A DNA stretch of 64,000 nt from Bdellovibrio sp. (GCA_025359945.1 JANYDD010000020.1:1-64000), one strand, 5' to 3'; positions 41,910 through 51,714 are shown, counted from the stretch's first letter. Notes: generated by a model not told the origin, from the letters alone. Made by a program: numbers and translations.

Positions 41910-43078
41910 AATCTAGAATGATTATTAGGGAGTCTTCGTCTTCGCGAAGAACCGCCGTCCCTTTTATGCCGACGTCGATGTTTCTCCATCGCTAACATTT
42001 GATGGTAACTTTCGATACGCTCGGATTCTTCCTCGAACAGACGAATCTCGTGACGAATTTCTAATGAAATTTTTCTCTCAAGTTCGCCCAACCCCGAGGC
42101 CTTGGAAAAACCCCATGCGGGACTTTTCTTCAGTTGTCTTTCCTGGGATTTAAGATTTTTTAGTTCCACGGAAAAAGTTTGCTCGATCGAATGGACGTCT
42201 GAAATCGAAAGATCGTTCCACTGATTTAATCTAAGAAGGGTCAACGCCCAAAGTTTCTCCAAGGCCACAAGATCCATGGCCACATACGCTGCTTGAGTTT
42301 GTTGCCAAACATTTTCTAGCCAGGGCGGCGGATCTTTGCGGCCTTCTGCATTTACGAAGGTATCTGGATGAAGTTTTCGAACGAGCTTCCGATACAAAAG
42401 TTTTGTCGATTCCAAAATTGCATTTTCGGCGATAGCCTGACTTTCAAGTTCGGCGAATCTTTTTTTATCATGAAGTTTTTTAGTTTCGCCTTCGGCTTCG
42501 CTAAACAAAGATTCATTAAGCTGGTCAAACAGGTCATCCAGCATATCTTTCAGCCCTTCGCCGTCGTCTGCATCCCAATCTTCCAAATCGTCGCTGTCAT
42601 CGAAATCATCAAAGTGCTGTTCTTCAAATCGAGCCCTTTGTTTTCGCGCCTGATCGATGTTCTGGCGTTCTTCAACCCCTAATGACCCATACTTTTCCTT
42701 TTCTTCCAGCACTCGTTGAAAGGCCTCGCCCATGGAAATATTATTCATCAGGTGTTCTGCGACGATTTGATTGTGAAAGGTAGAAAGCTCGCGCAGTTTA
42801 GTTCGACAGCGCTCGTGGTACTGATTCAATTTCTCAAAAGTCAGTTGATACCAATTTTGGTACAAACTAAGCTCAACGTCCTGAAAATCTTTGATTTTTG
42901 CTTCTAACTTTTCAATCGCGATAATTTTTTTCTGGGCCTTGTTGAACGCACTTTTTCGAATTTCAGCATCGTCGATCACCAGGACCGAGCGCGACGAACT
43001 GTAAACGGCATTGAAAACAGCCGAAGGTCTGTTAGCAAATTTTCGATTTTTTATTCGATGTGATCTTCGCGCAGCCAC
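41906..43078 (-). CDS. Divergent J-domain (DnaJ-like) coiled-coil protein
   Basis: A 390-residue soluble protein. The J-domain core is in the middle (LYRKLVRKLHPD, about 229-240), with the HPD tripeptide that stimulates Hsp70 ATPase, followed by an insertion and a helix (VWQQTQAAYVAMDLVALEKLW). N-terminal to it lie a coiled-coil region (about 45-150) and a strongly acidic stretch (FDDFDDSDDLEDWDADDGE, about 158-176). The C-terminus is a long charged helix ending in an Arg-rich tail (RRRRL). It is not a canonical DnaJ: there is no G/F region or zinc domain. It is probably a specialised co-chaperone. Confidence 0.75.
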   Translation of the reverse strand: MAARRSHRIKNRKFANRPSAVFNAVYSSSRSVLVIDDAEIRKSAFNKAQKKIIAIEKLEAKIKDFQDVELSLYQNWYQLTFEKLNQYHERCRTKLRELSTFHNQIVAEHLMNNISMGEAFQRVLEEKEKYGSLGVEERQNIDQARKQRARFEEQHFDDFDDSDDLEDWDADDGEGLKDMLDDLFDQLNESLFSEAEGETKKLHDKKRFAELESQAIAENAILESTKLLYRKLVRKLHPDTFVNAEGRKDPPPWLENVWQQTQAAYVAMDLVALEKLWALTLLRLNQWNDLSISDVHSIEQTFSVELKNLKSQERQLKKSPAWGFSKASGLGELERKISLEIRHEIRLFEEESERIESYHQMLAMEKHRRRHKRDGGSSRRRRLPNNHSRF

Positions 43079-43161
43079 GGGGTCTCGTTTTATTTTAAAG
43101 GTCTAACTTTCCTACAACCTAAAGTAAGAAGGCTCAAAAAGTCCATACGAAACCTGCGGGA

Positions 43162-44361
43162 TCACTCGACAGTCTTGATTCGAGTAACCAAAAAGAAGGC
43201 CACCAGACTGAGGGCGATCGAAAGCATTCCGATGACATCGTAGTTGATCAATTGGCCGCTGCCGTCGCTGGCTTTCTGAACCACCGAACCCGCGATAAAA
43301 GCGCCGATGGCTCCGGCAAACTGCTGAATGCTAGATAACAAACTCATAAAACTTCCGCGCCGCTGAGGTTTAACCGTGCTGGTCACCAATGCCATGGCCG
43401 GAATGGCACGGCCGGTGGTGAAAATAAAAAAGAAACACGCCACCGTCAAAATTTGCCAAAAAGGAGTCACCCCTAGATGTGAAATCAGCAAAACCGGAAA
43501 AAGCGATAAAATAAGGTTAGAACGAAACAACAAAACTTTGCCAAATTTGTCACTCATGCGGCCCACCAAGGGCGCAGCCAACATCGATCCAATTCCCCCG
43601 ACCATATACATAAATGGCAATTCAACCTCTTTCATGCCTGCGTTAGCGACCAGCGATGGGCTTAGGAAGGGGATAATCATAAATTGCGCCAACATTAATA
43701 AGCCCATAAATAAAATAGCCATGCGGGGGGATTTTTCTTCCAGCAAGTTTAAAATATTTCGAAACGGATTCACTGGGTTTGGATTTTTCAAGTGTTCGTT
43801 AACCGGTGGTAGAACAAAAAGTATCAGCAGAAATAAAACAATCGAAAGCAAAACTAAAAATACGAATGGCGCATGCCAGGTATATTGGTTCGCCAAGAAT
43901 AAAGAAAAAGGAACACCAAAAATCGAAGCCAATGAAAAAGCAGTCATAACAATTCCCATGGCAGTACCGCGTTTTTCAGGTGCTATCACGTCGCCCACAA
44001 TCGCCAAAACCAAGGCGCCTAAAACGCCACCAAAAGTCCCGGTCAATAATCGTGACACCAATAAAAAGCCGTAATTTGGCGAAAACGCACACGCCAAGGT
44101 TCCTAATGCAAAACCCACGAAAAAAAATAGCAAAGATTTTTTTCGATCAAAGCGATCCAAAAACAAAGCGGACAACAACCCCGAGGCACCCGCCGCAAAA
44201 GTATACGCCGAAACTAAAAAACCAAACTCGGAGGGTCCAATTTTAAAATTGCGCATCAACTGCGGCCCCAGGGGCATTAAAATCATAAAATCAACAATAT
44301 GAATAAATTGAATCGAAGCCAGCGCGAACAAAATCAGTTTTTCTTTAAAAGAAAATTTCAT
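43162..44361 (-). CDS. MFS transporter
   Basis: A 12-helix major facilitator of 399 residues, predicted in the inner membrane. The motif A-like loop between helices 2 and 3 reads LFLDRFDRKKSLL (about 66), and GRMSDKFGK is the corresponding loop in the second half (about 272). RGTAMGIVMTAFSLASIFGVP (motif C-like, about 131-151) favours a proton-driven drug or sugar exporter of the AraJ/Bcr type. The substrate is unknown and no regulator adjoins it. Confidence 0.9.
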   Translation of the reverse strand: MKFSFKEKLILFALASIQFIHIVDFMILMPLGPQLMRNFKIGPSEFGFLVSAYTFAAGASGLLSALFLDRFDRKKSLLFFFVGFALGTLACAFSPNYGFLLVSRLLTGTFGGVLGALVLAIVGDVIAPEKRGTAMGIVMTAFSLASIFGVPFSLFLANQYTWHAPFVFLVLLSIVLFLLILFVLPPVNEHLKNPNPVNPFRNILNLLEEKSPRMAILFMGLLMLAQFMIIPFLSPSLVANAGMKEVELPFMYMVGGIGSMLAAPLVGRMSDKFGKVLLFRSNLILSLFPVLLISHLGVTPFWQILTVACFFFIFTTGRAIPAMALVTSTVKPQRRGSFMSLLSSIQQFAGAIGAFIAGSVVQKASDGSGQLINYDVIGMLSIALSLVAFFLVTRIKTVE

Positions 44362-44420
44362 TACGTAATGATTTCTTGAGGATTCATTTTTGTCGAGGCT
44401 TTTTTAATTTAAGAAAAAGG

Positions 44421-45047
44421 TCAGTTAAAGTTGATCGAAGCACAAGGCTCAAAAAAATCAGGCCCTAAAACGCACCACAAAATCTTTCCGGTTGTTTTGT
44501 TTTTTATAAGCTGAACATTGTTCGCCGGAGAGATAATATTTGAAGAGTAGATGTTTTTCGCATCTGAAAACTCAAAAACTTTCTCAAGATTAACGGCGGG
44601 CAATTGGCGAACTAACAAAAGTCTTTTTACCGTAACTGACACCCGATCGAGGCCGCGGATGACGGTGCCGCCCTGTTCAAAGCCACCGTCGTAAATCGAT
44701 CCTTCAAACGCAGTTAGGCGACCCGACACAAAATCATTCAAAGAGAACAACTCCGCTGGTTTCATTGAAAAGGTTCCGCCTGAAAAATCGCGGTTGATTT
44801 TCTGGCCCGCAATATTACGCAGCTCAATTTCAACAATAATCTGAAAATCATGGGGTGGTGACAACATTGGAATATGTTCTAAAAAATAAGTTTCAGAACC
44901 TACTAGAATCATGCCATGCAGACCCCGTCGGCCACCCATCTGCAACTGGGATTGATCGTGCACCTGATTTGGACTTGGAACACCAGCGTAAACTGAGGCG
45001 CCGAGCTGACCGCCTAGCAAAATTAAAAGCGAAAGTAAATTGGCCAC
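44421..45047 (-). CDS. Secreted hypothetical protein
   Basis: GTG 45047 is preferred over the frame-opening GTG at 45062 because GGAG lies 9 nt before it and the product starts MANLLSLLILLGGQLGASVY, a clean signal peptide with cleavage near VYAG. The mature protein of about 185 residues carries FLEHIPMLSPPHDFQ, resembling a motif with an HxPMxxxPH core that I have seen in uncharacterised bacterial proteins. Two Cys lie at the C-terminus (WCVLG, PCASI). The function is unknown. Confidence 0.65.
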   Translation of the reverse strand: MANLLSLLILLGGQLGASVYAGVPSPNQVHDQSQLQMGGRRGLHGMILVGSETYFLEHIPMLSPPHDFQIIVEIELRNIAGQKINRDFSGGTFSMKPAELFSLNDFVSGRLTAFEGSIYDGGFEQGGTVIRGLDRVSVTVKRLLLVRQLPAVNLEKVFEFSDAKNIYSSNIISPANNVQLIKNKTTGKILWCVLGPDFFEPCASINFN

Positions 45048-45329
45048 TTTATTATTCTCCACAGCAGACGGCGTGACTTTAGTTACAGCGACAAAAACTC
45101 CAATAGTATCCGAAGAACAGAAAAACTAAAAACACGCAACGAACTTATAGATTTTTTTTCCTTAAGGCAATTCGCATCGAACGCTTGAACGGCCTTATGA
45201 AGCTGCGCGGCCAATCGCCGCAACAAGTTTGACGATCTAAGAACTGAAATTCGCGCCCCATTTGCTAAAACCAGCAATAAATTTTTCCAAGTATGATTGA
45301 AGGTCACCAAGAGATAAAACTGTTTAGTT

Positions 45330-46988
45330 TTAATCAAGCCACAAGCTGTGAACGCCGCGATCCGCCGCTGTTTTCTTGGCGTCTTCGTAGCCGGCGTCCA
45401 CGTGGCGGAAAACTCCCATAGCAGGATCCGCGGTCAGCACCCGGCTTAATCTTTTTGCGGCGGCTGCGGTTCCGTCGGCCACGATCACCTGGCCTGCGTG
45501 TTGACTGTAACCCATCCCGACGCCGCCGCCATGATGAAGGCTGACCCATGTGGCACCGCAGGCCGTGTTGACCATGGCGTTAAGCAGCGGCCAATCGCTG
45601 ACAGCGTCGGATCCATCTTTCATGCTTTCGGTTTCGCGATTGGGCGATGCCACGCTTCCACAATCCAGGTGATCGCGTCCAATTACAATCGGTGCTTTTA
45701 CTTTTTTGGTGCGTACTAATTCATTCAGCATCAGGCCGGCCTTTTCGCGCTCGCCGTATTCCAGCCAGCAGATGCGCGCGGGCAACCCTTGAAAAGCGAT
45801 TCTTTCCCCGGCCATATCTAACCATCGCAATAAATCTTTTTTGTGCGAGAAAAGTTCTTTCATGGCCTGGTCGGTGACGTGAATATCTGCTGGGTCTCCG
45901 CTAAGGGCCACCCAGCGAAAAGGGCCGCTACCCATGCAAAAAAGCGGGCGGATGTAGGCGGGTACAAAACCAGGGTAATCAAAGGCTTCTTTCACGCCAG
46001 CTTCTTGAGCGCGAGCCCGCAAATTATTGCCGTAATCAAATGCAATTGATCCGCGATTTTTCATTTCTAAAATTCCGCGCACATGTGCAGCCATGGATTC
46101 AGAAGCTTTCTGCAAGTAAAGTTTTTGATTTGAAATTCTTAAAGCGTCGGCCTGGGGTAAGGTCATTCCTGCAGGAATATATCCCACCAGCGGATCATGC
46201 GCCGATGTTTGATCGGTGACTATATCGGGAATAAAATTTTTCGCTAACATTTGGTGAATGACCGTCGACATATTTCCTAACAATGCGACAGATTTGGCCT
46301 GCCCCGTTTTTTGAAAATGACGAATTCTTGCGATCGCTTCATCCAGATTGTCGACGCGTTCATCGACGTACTTTGAATCCATGCGCTTTTGAATTCGGTC
46401 GGGATCAACTTCGACAGCCAATACGCAAGCACCAGCGAAAACACCCGCCAAGGGTTGTGCGCCACCCATACCCCCAAGGCCCGCAGTAAGGATCACGCGC
46501 CCTTGAAGATTGCCGTTGAAATGTTGTCGTCCAGCTTCGACAAATGTCTCGTAGGTGCCTTGAACGATTCCTTGTGTGCCAATGTAAATCCAAGATCCGG
46601 CGGTCATTTGCCCATACATCATCAGACCCTTGCGATCCAGCTGGTGAAAGACATCCCAAGTGGCCCATTTGGGAACTAAATTTGAATTGGCAATTAAAAC
46701 TCTGGGTGCGTCTTCGTGGGTGCGCAAAATACCGATGGGCTTTCCGCTTTGAACCAACAATGTTTCATCGTTTTCTAAAGTCTTAAGCGCTGATAAAATT
46801 TTATCAAAGCATTCCCAATTTCTAGCCGCCTTTCCTATTCCACCATAAACGATTAGTTCGTCGGGTTTTTCGGCGACAGCAGGGTCTAAGTTATTTTGTA
46901 TCATTCGGTAGGCGGCTTCCTGCAACCAGCCTTTGCAGTGCAGTTCAGATCCAGTGGGCGAGCGGACGATTCGCGGGTTTTTTGGCAT
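45330..46988 (-). CDS. hutU: Urocanate hydratase
   Basis: The second step of histidine degradation: it hydrates urocanate to imidazolonepropionate with NAD as an electrophilic cofactor. The signatures are intact: the NAD loop [14 protein letters not shown] (about 170-183), the active-site Cys in ICWLEYGER (about 408-416) and the closing [20 protein letters not shown] block (about 480-500). ATG 46988 (MPKNPRIV) is preferred because AAGGG is 9 nt upstream; ATG 46997 has no space for a binding site. It stands alone, 3 kb from hutH. Confidence 0.97.
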   Translation of the reverse strand: MPKNPRIVRSPTGSELHCKGWLQEAAYRMIQNNLDPAVAEKPDELIVYGGIGKAARNWECFDKILSALKTLENDETLLVQSGKPIGILRTHEDAPRVLIANSNLVPKWATWDVFHQLDRKGLMMYGQMTAGSWIYIGTQGIVQGTYETFVEAGRQHFNGNLQGRVILTAGLGGMGGAQPLAGVFAGACVLAVEVDPDRIQKRMDSKYVDERVDNLDEAIARIRHFQKTGQAKSVALLGNMSTVIHQMLAKNFIPDIVTDQTSAHDPLVGYIPAGMTLPQADALRISNQKLYLQKASESMAAHVRGILEMKNRGSIAFDYGNNLRARAQEAGVKEAFDYPGFVPAYIRPLFCMGSGPFRWVALSGDPADIHVTDQAMKELFSHKKDLLRWLDMAGERIAFQGLPARICWLEYGEREKAGLMLNELVRTKKVKAPIVIGRDHLDCGSVASPNRETESMKDGSDAVSDWPLLNAMVNTACGATWVSLHHGGGVGMGYSQHAGQVIVADGTAAAAKRLSRVLTADPAMGVFRHVDAGYEDAKKTAADRGVHSLWLD

Positions 46989-47000
46989 ATTTTTCATCCC

Positions 47001-47016
47001 TTAAAAGTTCTTTTAA
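47001..47016. promoter_or_regulatory. 16-bp palindrome at the hutU ribosome binding site
   Basis: TTAAAAGTTCTTTTAA is a perfect 7-bp inverted repeat with a 2-bp centre. It abuts the hutU binding site AAGGG (minus strand, 46998-47002). It is a candidate operator. An AAAGTTCT octamer from it also occurs at 51768-51775, in the divergent hutH/hutI promoter region. Confidence 0.4.
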
Positions 47017-47203
47017 ACCTTAAGTTTTGCTCTGGACGTCAATCAAGGAAATTCAACTGCTTACTTTCCAAGCGAACATCTTCAGGATTTGGTTAGGCTG
47101 CATTTATTGCCGTGAATTTTATAAAAATTATAGATAAATCCCGCCCATAAGCAAAATGGTTAAGAAATCGTTAGGGCAAGTCTGTTGAGCTTTTGGGGTA
47201 CTG

Positions 47204-49756
47204 ATGCAGTGGCGGTTAGGGTTCCGGTGGATTTTAATTCTGCAACTTTCAGTTGCATTTAATCCTGGATTTGCACGCGCTGATGACTTTGAAACCCAAG
47301 GCCCCGTTCCCAACCCGGCAGAACTTTTTCACATTCCCACTCAATACTTGGCGCAAAAGCCAGGCGTACCAGCCATTCCTCCAGAACTTTGGAATCAATT
47401 TATCGCTCAGCTGGGCCCCATCACAGCCAAATCTCAGGTTGTTTTTCAAGAGGTTCTGATTTTAGTTCAGGGACTTTTTGAAAAAACCAATTTGTACGTC
47501 AAAGAAAAAGGTTTGGATGCTCTGTTCGCGCAGGTTTCGGAAAAGCGGGACATGACCAGTTTGGATTTTGATATTTTAGGTGTGGGCAAGGCCGAATTAA
47601 AAGCCATCGGACACGGTTACGATCAACGCCTGATCACTACTGTCAGACACAATAGTGGCCAATATTTTATTTTCGCCGACCGATCGCAATTTAGTCCAGA
47701 CTTTTTGGAAACCCCCGGATCCGAACCACTATCAAAAAATGAAATCTCGATCCGAAAATGTTTATCTGGAATTATTCGCAGAATGGCGGCAGAAGTTTTG
47801 TTGCGCGGTGATCGCAGTCATATCTACGAACCTTTGGTTGAAACAACGGGCCTGAAGCTAGAACAGGTCCAAGAGAAAGTTAGTCAGGAATTGGATCCAT
47901 TAAGTTCGCGTTATCAAATGCTTAAAGAAAAATTGGACCACGAGGAAATTTCGCAGTCTCAGCGAAAAAGTTTTTTAGCCGAGATGGATTTATTGGAAAA
48001 TCAATTGGTCAAAAAACAAAATAGCCATCAAGGAATTTTATCTAAAATCATTGAAATGGCCGTGATCGATTTAGGAAATTCGGTCGCCATCGAGGGTTAT
48101 GAAACCACTGTGATCATGCACGATTTCGGTCGCACAATGGCTTCAGTAAAAACGCAAACGCCTCCGAAAAAAGGCAGTTTCGAGGCTTGGAAGAAATACT
48201 GGGAAAGTATTTATCTTGCGCCCCACATGCGAACTGATTTGCTAAAAGAAAAATCGATTCTTAAAAAAGCCCAATTTTTTGTAAAAGGTGATATTGGCTT
48301 GGCGACTTTTTCGGTGGCTTCACAGGTTCCGATCAATTACATATCTCTGAATTTGGCGCATCATTTAGGTTTCAGTCAAAATGTCAGTCAAATTTCTTTG
48401 GCGATAACTACGGTCACATTTGGAATGCTATTTGGAACTTATGCGAAGACCATTAACCATTGGCTTCGCATTGGAAGTTCTAACGAGCGTTCCGCCAAGC
48501 AAGCATTTATAGGCACTGCTTTTGGCTACGGTGTTTTTTGGGTTCAGAGTCTTCTTCAGGGCAAGTGGGTGATGAAATGGGAAAATCATTTAAGCATCTG
48601 GACCCATCAATTTTTAAAAGGGCCGACGTCAACAGTGATCCAGGAAATTCCGCAATTCAATGTCAAGACCGGAGACAGTTTGGGAAATAAGGTTATTTTT
48701 GGCTACGACACTGAAATTAGAAAAGCGGATCTTGAGCCTCAGCTTTTGCAGATTGCGATGAGCGGGCCCAGGCTTTTATCGCTTTTTGTTCCCGGCGGAA
48801 AGGGCGTTCCAGTTTATTTTTACGCTGGGGCCATTGCAAAGAAATACCTTGTTGAAAAAACCGAGCGTTTTGCAAGGGCTTACCAGCAAGAACAGATGAA
48901 CCGTCTGGCGACTTCTGGTGCGATGACTGTGAATCAAACTAAGTTGCAGGCTTATCAGTTAGAGGCCCAGATTCAAAAAGAAGAATGGGATAGTGCCCAG
49001 TTGTGGGATGCGGTGAAACTACTTCAGCAAACAGATCGTTTTGGAAATCAAATTAAGTATCGCGCTGAAATGATCGCCGAGGCAAATCCTGAAAGCGGGT
49101 TGACCAGATTGTCAGTGCGAATTCTTCGCGGGATGACCGATCTGGCGATGGGTTTGATGACAGTTGGGATCAAAAATATAGATTATTTTATGCAAAGCCA
49201 TATCGCTTTGAATGTGGATATTTGGGATGTCGGAAAAAAATATCTGAATAGCGAATATCTTTTGAATGGCATGGATGCTGTTGGCAACAAGATCAATCAC
49301 TTTGTGGAACTTAGGCAGGACCACAGTGACGACGGTCTGGTCGGTTTGAAAGTCAGAACTTACCGCTGGGTGGGACCCGCTGTAGAAATAGTTTCCGGGG
49401 GTTTTAGGGGCGCAATTCACGCCACCGACTTTGTGGTCCGTAATCTAATGGTGCCCGCGTTCACCCTGTCGCGATTTCCAGGATTTTATTTAAAACCAGT
49501 ATTAAAAGCCACCGCAAGTGGAGTAAAAAAAGTAATCATACCAATTTGGCAAGAATTCAATAAACCAGTGTCTTATGTCATAGAAGATGCTGTCGAAGTT
49601 TCAAAACAAATATGGGATAAAATCGAACGCGCCGGAGCCCTGCTTTCCTATCGAACGGCCATAGCAGCCAACGAAGTACGCCTCAACTATCTAACCAAGC
49701 CCAAAAAAGAATCCGGCACCAACGCAATCAATTCCTGCCGGGGCAAATCCAAATAA
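47204..49756 (+). CDS. Large exported membrane protein of unknown function
   Basis: 850 residues with an N-terminal signal or anchor (WILILQLSVAFNPGFARA). The first 360 residues are soluble-looking, with a coiled-coil segment (about 220-270). A membrane-like middle follows: LATFSVASQVPINYISLNLA, LAITTVTFGMLFGTYA and QAFIGTAFGYGVFWVQSL (about 370-450). Further hydrophobic stretches occur near 535-550. The last 150 residues are amphipathic. I recognise no family. Long orphan proteins of this kind are common in predatory bacteria, but the link is inference. It lies between hutU and hutH on the opposite strand; the final about 250 bp differ in base composition (A+C rich). Confidence 0.7.
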   Translation: MQWRLGFRWILILQLSVAFNPGFARADDFETQGPVPNPAELFHIPTQYLAQKPGVPAIPPELWNQFIAQLGPITAKSQVVFQEVLILVQGLFEKTNLYVKEKGLDALFAQVSEKRDMTSLDFDILGVGKAELKAIGHGYDQRLITTVRHNSGQYFIFADRSQFSPDFLETPGSEPLSKNEISIRKCLSGIIRRMAAEVLLRGDRSHIYEPLVETTGLKLEQVQEKVSQELDPLSSRYQMLKEKLDHEEISQSQRKSFLAEMDLLENQLVKKQNSHQGILSKIIEMAVIDLGNSVAIEGYETTVIMHDFGRTMASVKTQTPPKKGSFEAWKKYWESIYLAPHMRTDLLKEKSILKKAQFFVKGDIGLATFSVASQVPINYISLNLAHHLGFSQNVSQISLAITTVTFGMLFGTYAKTINHWLRIGSSNERSAKQAFIGTAFGYGVFWVQSLLQGKWVMKWENHLSIWTHQFLKGPTSTVIQEIPQFNVKTGDSLGNKVIFGYDTEIRKADLEPQLLQIAMSGPRLLSLFVPGGKGVPVYFYAGAIAKKYLVEKTERFARAYQQEQMNRLATSGAMTVNQTKLQAYQLEAQIQKEEWDSAQLWDAVKLLQQTDRFGNQIKYRAEMIAEANPESGLTRLSVRILRGMTDLAMGLMTVGIKNIDYFMQSHIALNVDIWDVGKKYLNSEYLLNGMDAVGNKINHFVELRQDHSDDGLVGLKVRTYRWVGPAVEIVSGGFRGAIHATDFVVRNLMVPAFTLSRFPGFYLKPVLKATASGVKKVIIPIWQEFNKPVSYVIEDAVEVSKQIWDKIERAGALLSYRTAIAANEVRLNYLTKPKKESGTNAINSCRGKSK

Positions 49757-49765
49757 TTCCCCTTT

Positions 49766-50034
49766 AGGTACCGCATCCCTTTTTTCGCGTAACGATTCGT
49801 CGAATATATTTTAATGACACCCGCGCAAGAGCGCGACTTAAGATGAGTAGGTTTTTTCTTCTGGAGTTTTATTTGTTTTTTAAAGTGACAAAAAAAATTG
49901 AATTAACACCGCATTTTCCCTTTTTTGGTGAATCGGGAATTCTTGGTTCGACAGGAGGTCGCCGTGGCGTTCTGCAAAAAAGGGATGCGGTACCTGCGAG
50001 TAGTGGCGTTACGTAAAAAGGGATGCACCTGCGA
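49766..50034. repeat. Three-copy intergenic repeat cluster
   Basis: The 20-bp sequence AGGTACCGCATCCCTTTTTT (49766-49785) is exactly the reverse complement of 49976-49995. Copies 2 and 3 are tandem direct repeats (49964-49999 and 50003-50034) sharing GTGGCGTT, AAAAAGGGATGC and ACCTGCGA; copy 3 lacks the GGT of the first part. The pair encloses about 190 bp with a small GC hairpin (CGCGC, GCGCG near 49831). It could be a MITE-like element or a transcript-end repeat between convergent genes. No coding frame is seen. Confidence 0.65.
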
Positions 50035-50038
50035 AAAG

Positions 50039-51706
50039 CTAAATTTTATTTTTAGTCAGCGTTAAAATTTTAGGTAGAACTTGTTTTAGTGCTTTCAAGT
50101 CATCAGAGAAAATGCGGTCTTTGCTGGCGAAGGGGACTTCAGTGCGCACCAACGCATGGACTTCTTCTAAGATGGTAGTAGTTTTTAAGGGTCGCAAAAA
50201 ATCAATGGCTTGGCACGCGGATAAAAATTCCATGCATAAAACATTTTCTAAATTTTGAATCACCTGGTGAAATTTTCGAGCGGCGATGGTTCCCATGCTA
50301 ACGTGATCTTCCTTGTCGGCCGAGGTTGGGATGCTATCCACGCTGGCGGGGTGAGATAAAACCTTGTTTTCGCTGACTAGCGAGGCTGCCGCCACGTGGA
50401 CGATCATGTGGCCTGATTGCAGTCCACCGTTGCGGGTCAGGAAGGCGGGGAGGTCACTCATGTGTGTGTTGACTAGTTTTGAAATTCTTTGTTCTGAAAT
50501 GCTGGACAAGCTTGTGGCTGAAATGGCCAACAGATCCAAGGCTTGGGCCACCGGCATGCCGTGAAAATTTCCGCAGGACACAATTAAATTTTCATCTGCG
50601 AATACCAGTGGGTTGTCGGTGGAACTGTTGGCCTCGGTTTCAAGAATTTGTTTCGCGTACTCCATGGCATTGCGGGCGGCGCCATGAACGGCGGGAATAC
50701 ATCGCAATGAATACGCGTCCTGCACTCGGCCGCAGCTAGCATGACTGTCGCCGATGCTTGAAGAGCGTCCCAAAAAAGTGCGAAGCCTGGCAGCAGTTTT
50801 TATTTCTCCAGCGTGCGGTCGGGCCCGCGTGATCAATGGGTGAAAGGCTTTTCTGGATCCCCGAAGAGATTCCAATGAAAGACTGGCAGCAACATCGAAA
50901 AGATCTAGAAGATCCGAGTATTTTTTTAAATCCAAAAGTCCGATCGCAGTCATCACTTGGCAGCCATTAATGAGCGACAAACCCTCTTTAGCTTGCAACG
51001 CCAAGGGCTGAATGCGCAATGATTTCAGCAAACGTTTTGTCGAAATAAATTTTGGATAAGGACTTTTTAAATCCCAAACCTGGCCCTCGCCAATCAAGGA
51101 CAAAGCCAAATGCGATAACGGAGCAAGATCGCCGCTAGCACCAACGCTTCCCTGACTGGGCACGACGGGGATCACGTGATGATTAAGAAATTCTAAAATT
51201 TTTTCCACGACCTGGACGCGAACTCCACTATGCCCCCGAGCCAAGGTGTTAGCCCGAAGAATCATCAAAGCCCGCGTTTGGTTGGGGTCAAACGGTTGAC
51301 CGATCCCACAAGAATGCGATCGAATCAAATTAACCTGCAGCTGTTGCAGTTGAGATTCTGAAATGCGCACACTAGAAAACGACCCAAACCCAGTGTTGAC
51401 GCCGTAAATAGCTTCGCCACTAGACATTTTTTTCTCTATGAAACGCCTGGATCTTTCAATCTGCGATCTTGCGGATTTCGAAAGCTTCAACGGCACTTTT
51501 AAATTCACAATTTCGCTAAGATTTTCGAAGTCAACATTTTTTCCATCAAGCGCAAACGCTTTTCCAAAAGTCTTTGTTATTGCCGATAAGTTTTTAACTG
51601 ATTCGCGCTTTGGTTTTCGGATCGGACTCACAGGAATTTTTCCGCTAGTAGATTGGTCTAATAAAACAGGAGATACTTTTTTTGTAGCGCGGGATGTGGA
51701 TTTCAT
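50039..51706 (-). CDS. hutH: Histidine ammonia-lyase
   Basis: The first step of histidine degradation: it releases ammonia to give urocanate. The MIO electrophile forms from the Ala-Ser-Gly in GSVGASGDLAPLSH (about 187-200), and other family blocks are GVNTGFGSF (about 100), NTLARGHSGVR, EGLSLINGCQ and DNPLV. The length of 555 is about 45 residues more than usual, from a basic N-terminal extension (MKSTSRATKKVSPVLLD, then PIRKPKRESVK). ATG 51706 has no binding site; GTG 51631 would remove about 25 residues of it. It is divergent from the MFS-hutI operon. Confidence 0.95.
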   Translation of the reverse strand: MKSTSRATKKVSPVLLDQSTSGKIPVSPIRKPKRESVKNLSAITKTFGKAFALDGKNVDFENLSEIVNLKVPLKLSKSARSQIERSRRFIEKKMSSGEAIYGVNTGFGSFSSVRISESQLQQLQVNLIRSHSCGIGQPFDPNQTRALMILRANTLARGHSGVRVQVVEKILEFLNHHVIPVVPSQGSVGASGDLAPLSHLALSLIGEGQVWDLKSPYPKFISTKRLLKSLRIQPLALQAKEGLSLINGCQVMTAIGLLDLKKYSDLLDLFDVAASLSLESLRGSRKAFHPLITRARPHAGEIKTAARLRTFLGRSSSIGDSHASCGRVQDAYSLRCIPAVHGAARNAMEYAKQILETEANSSTDNPLVFADENLIVSCGNFHGMPVAQALDLLAISATSLSSISEQRISKLVNTHMSDLPAFLTRNGGLQSGHMIVHVAAASLVSENKVLSHPASVDSIPTSADKEDHVSMGTIAARKFHQVIQNLENVLCMEFLSACQAIDFLRPLKTTTILEEVHALVRTEVPFASKDRIFSDDLKALKQVLPKILTLTKNKI

Positions 51707-51714
51707 AGTTTCAC

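Noticed and set aside
43376-44074. 232-codon plus-strand frame
   Set aside because: It lies wholly antisense to the MFS transporter gene, which has clear family motifs, and its translation is a low-complexity Lys/Asn/Pro mix.
45083-45337. 84-codon minus-strand frame after hutU
   Set aside because: It overlaps the hutU end by 8 bp but has no ribosome binding site and reads as biased Leu/Ser/Lys sequence without a family.
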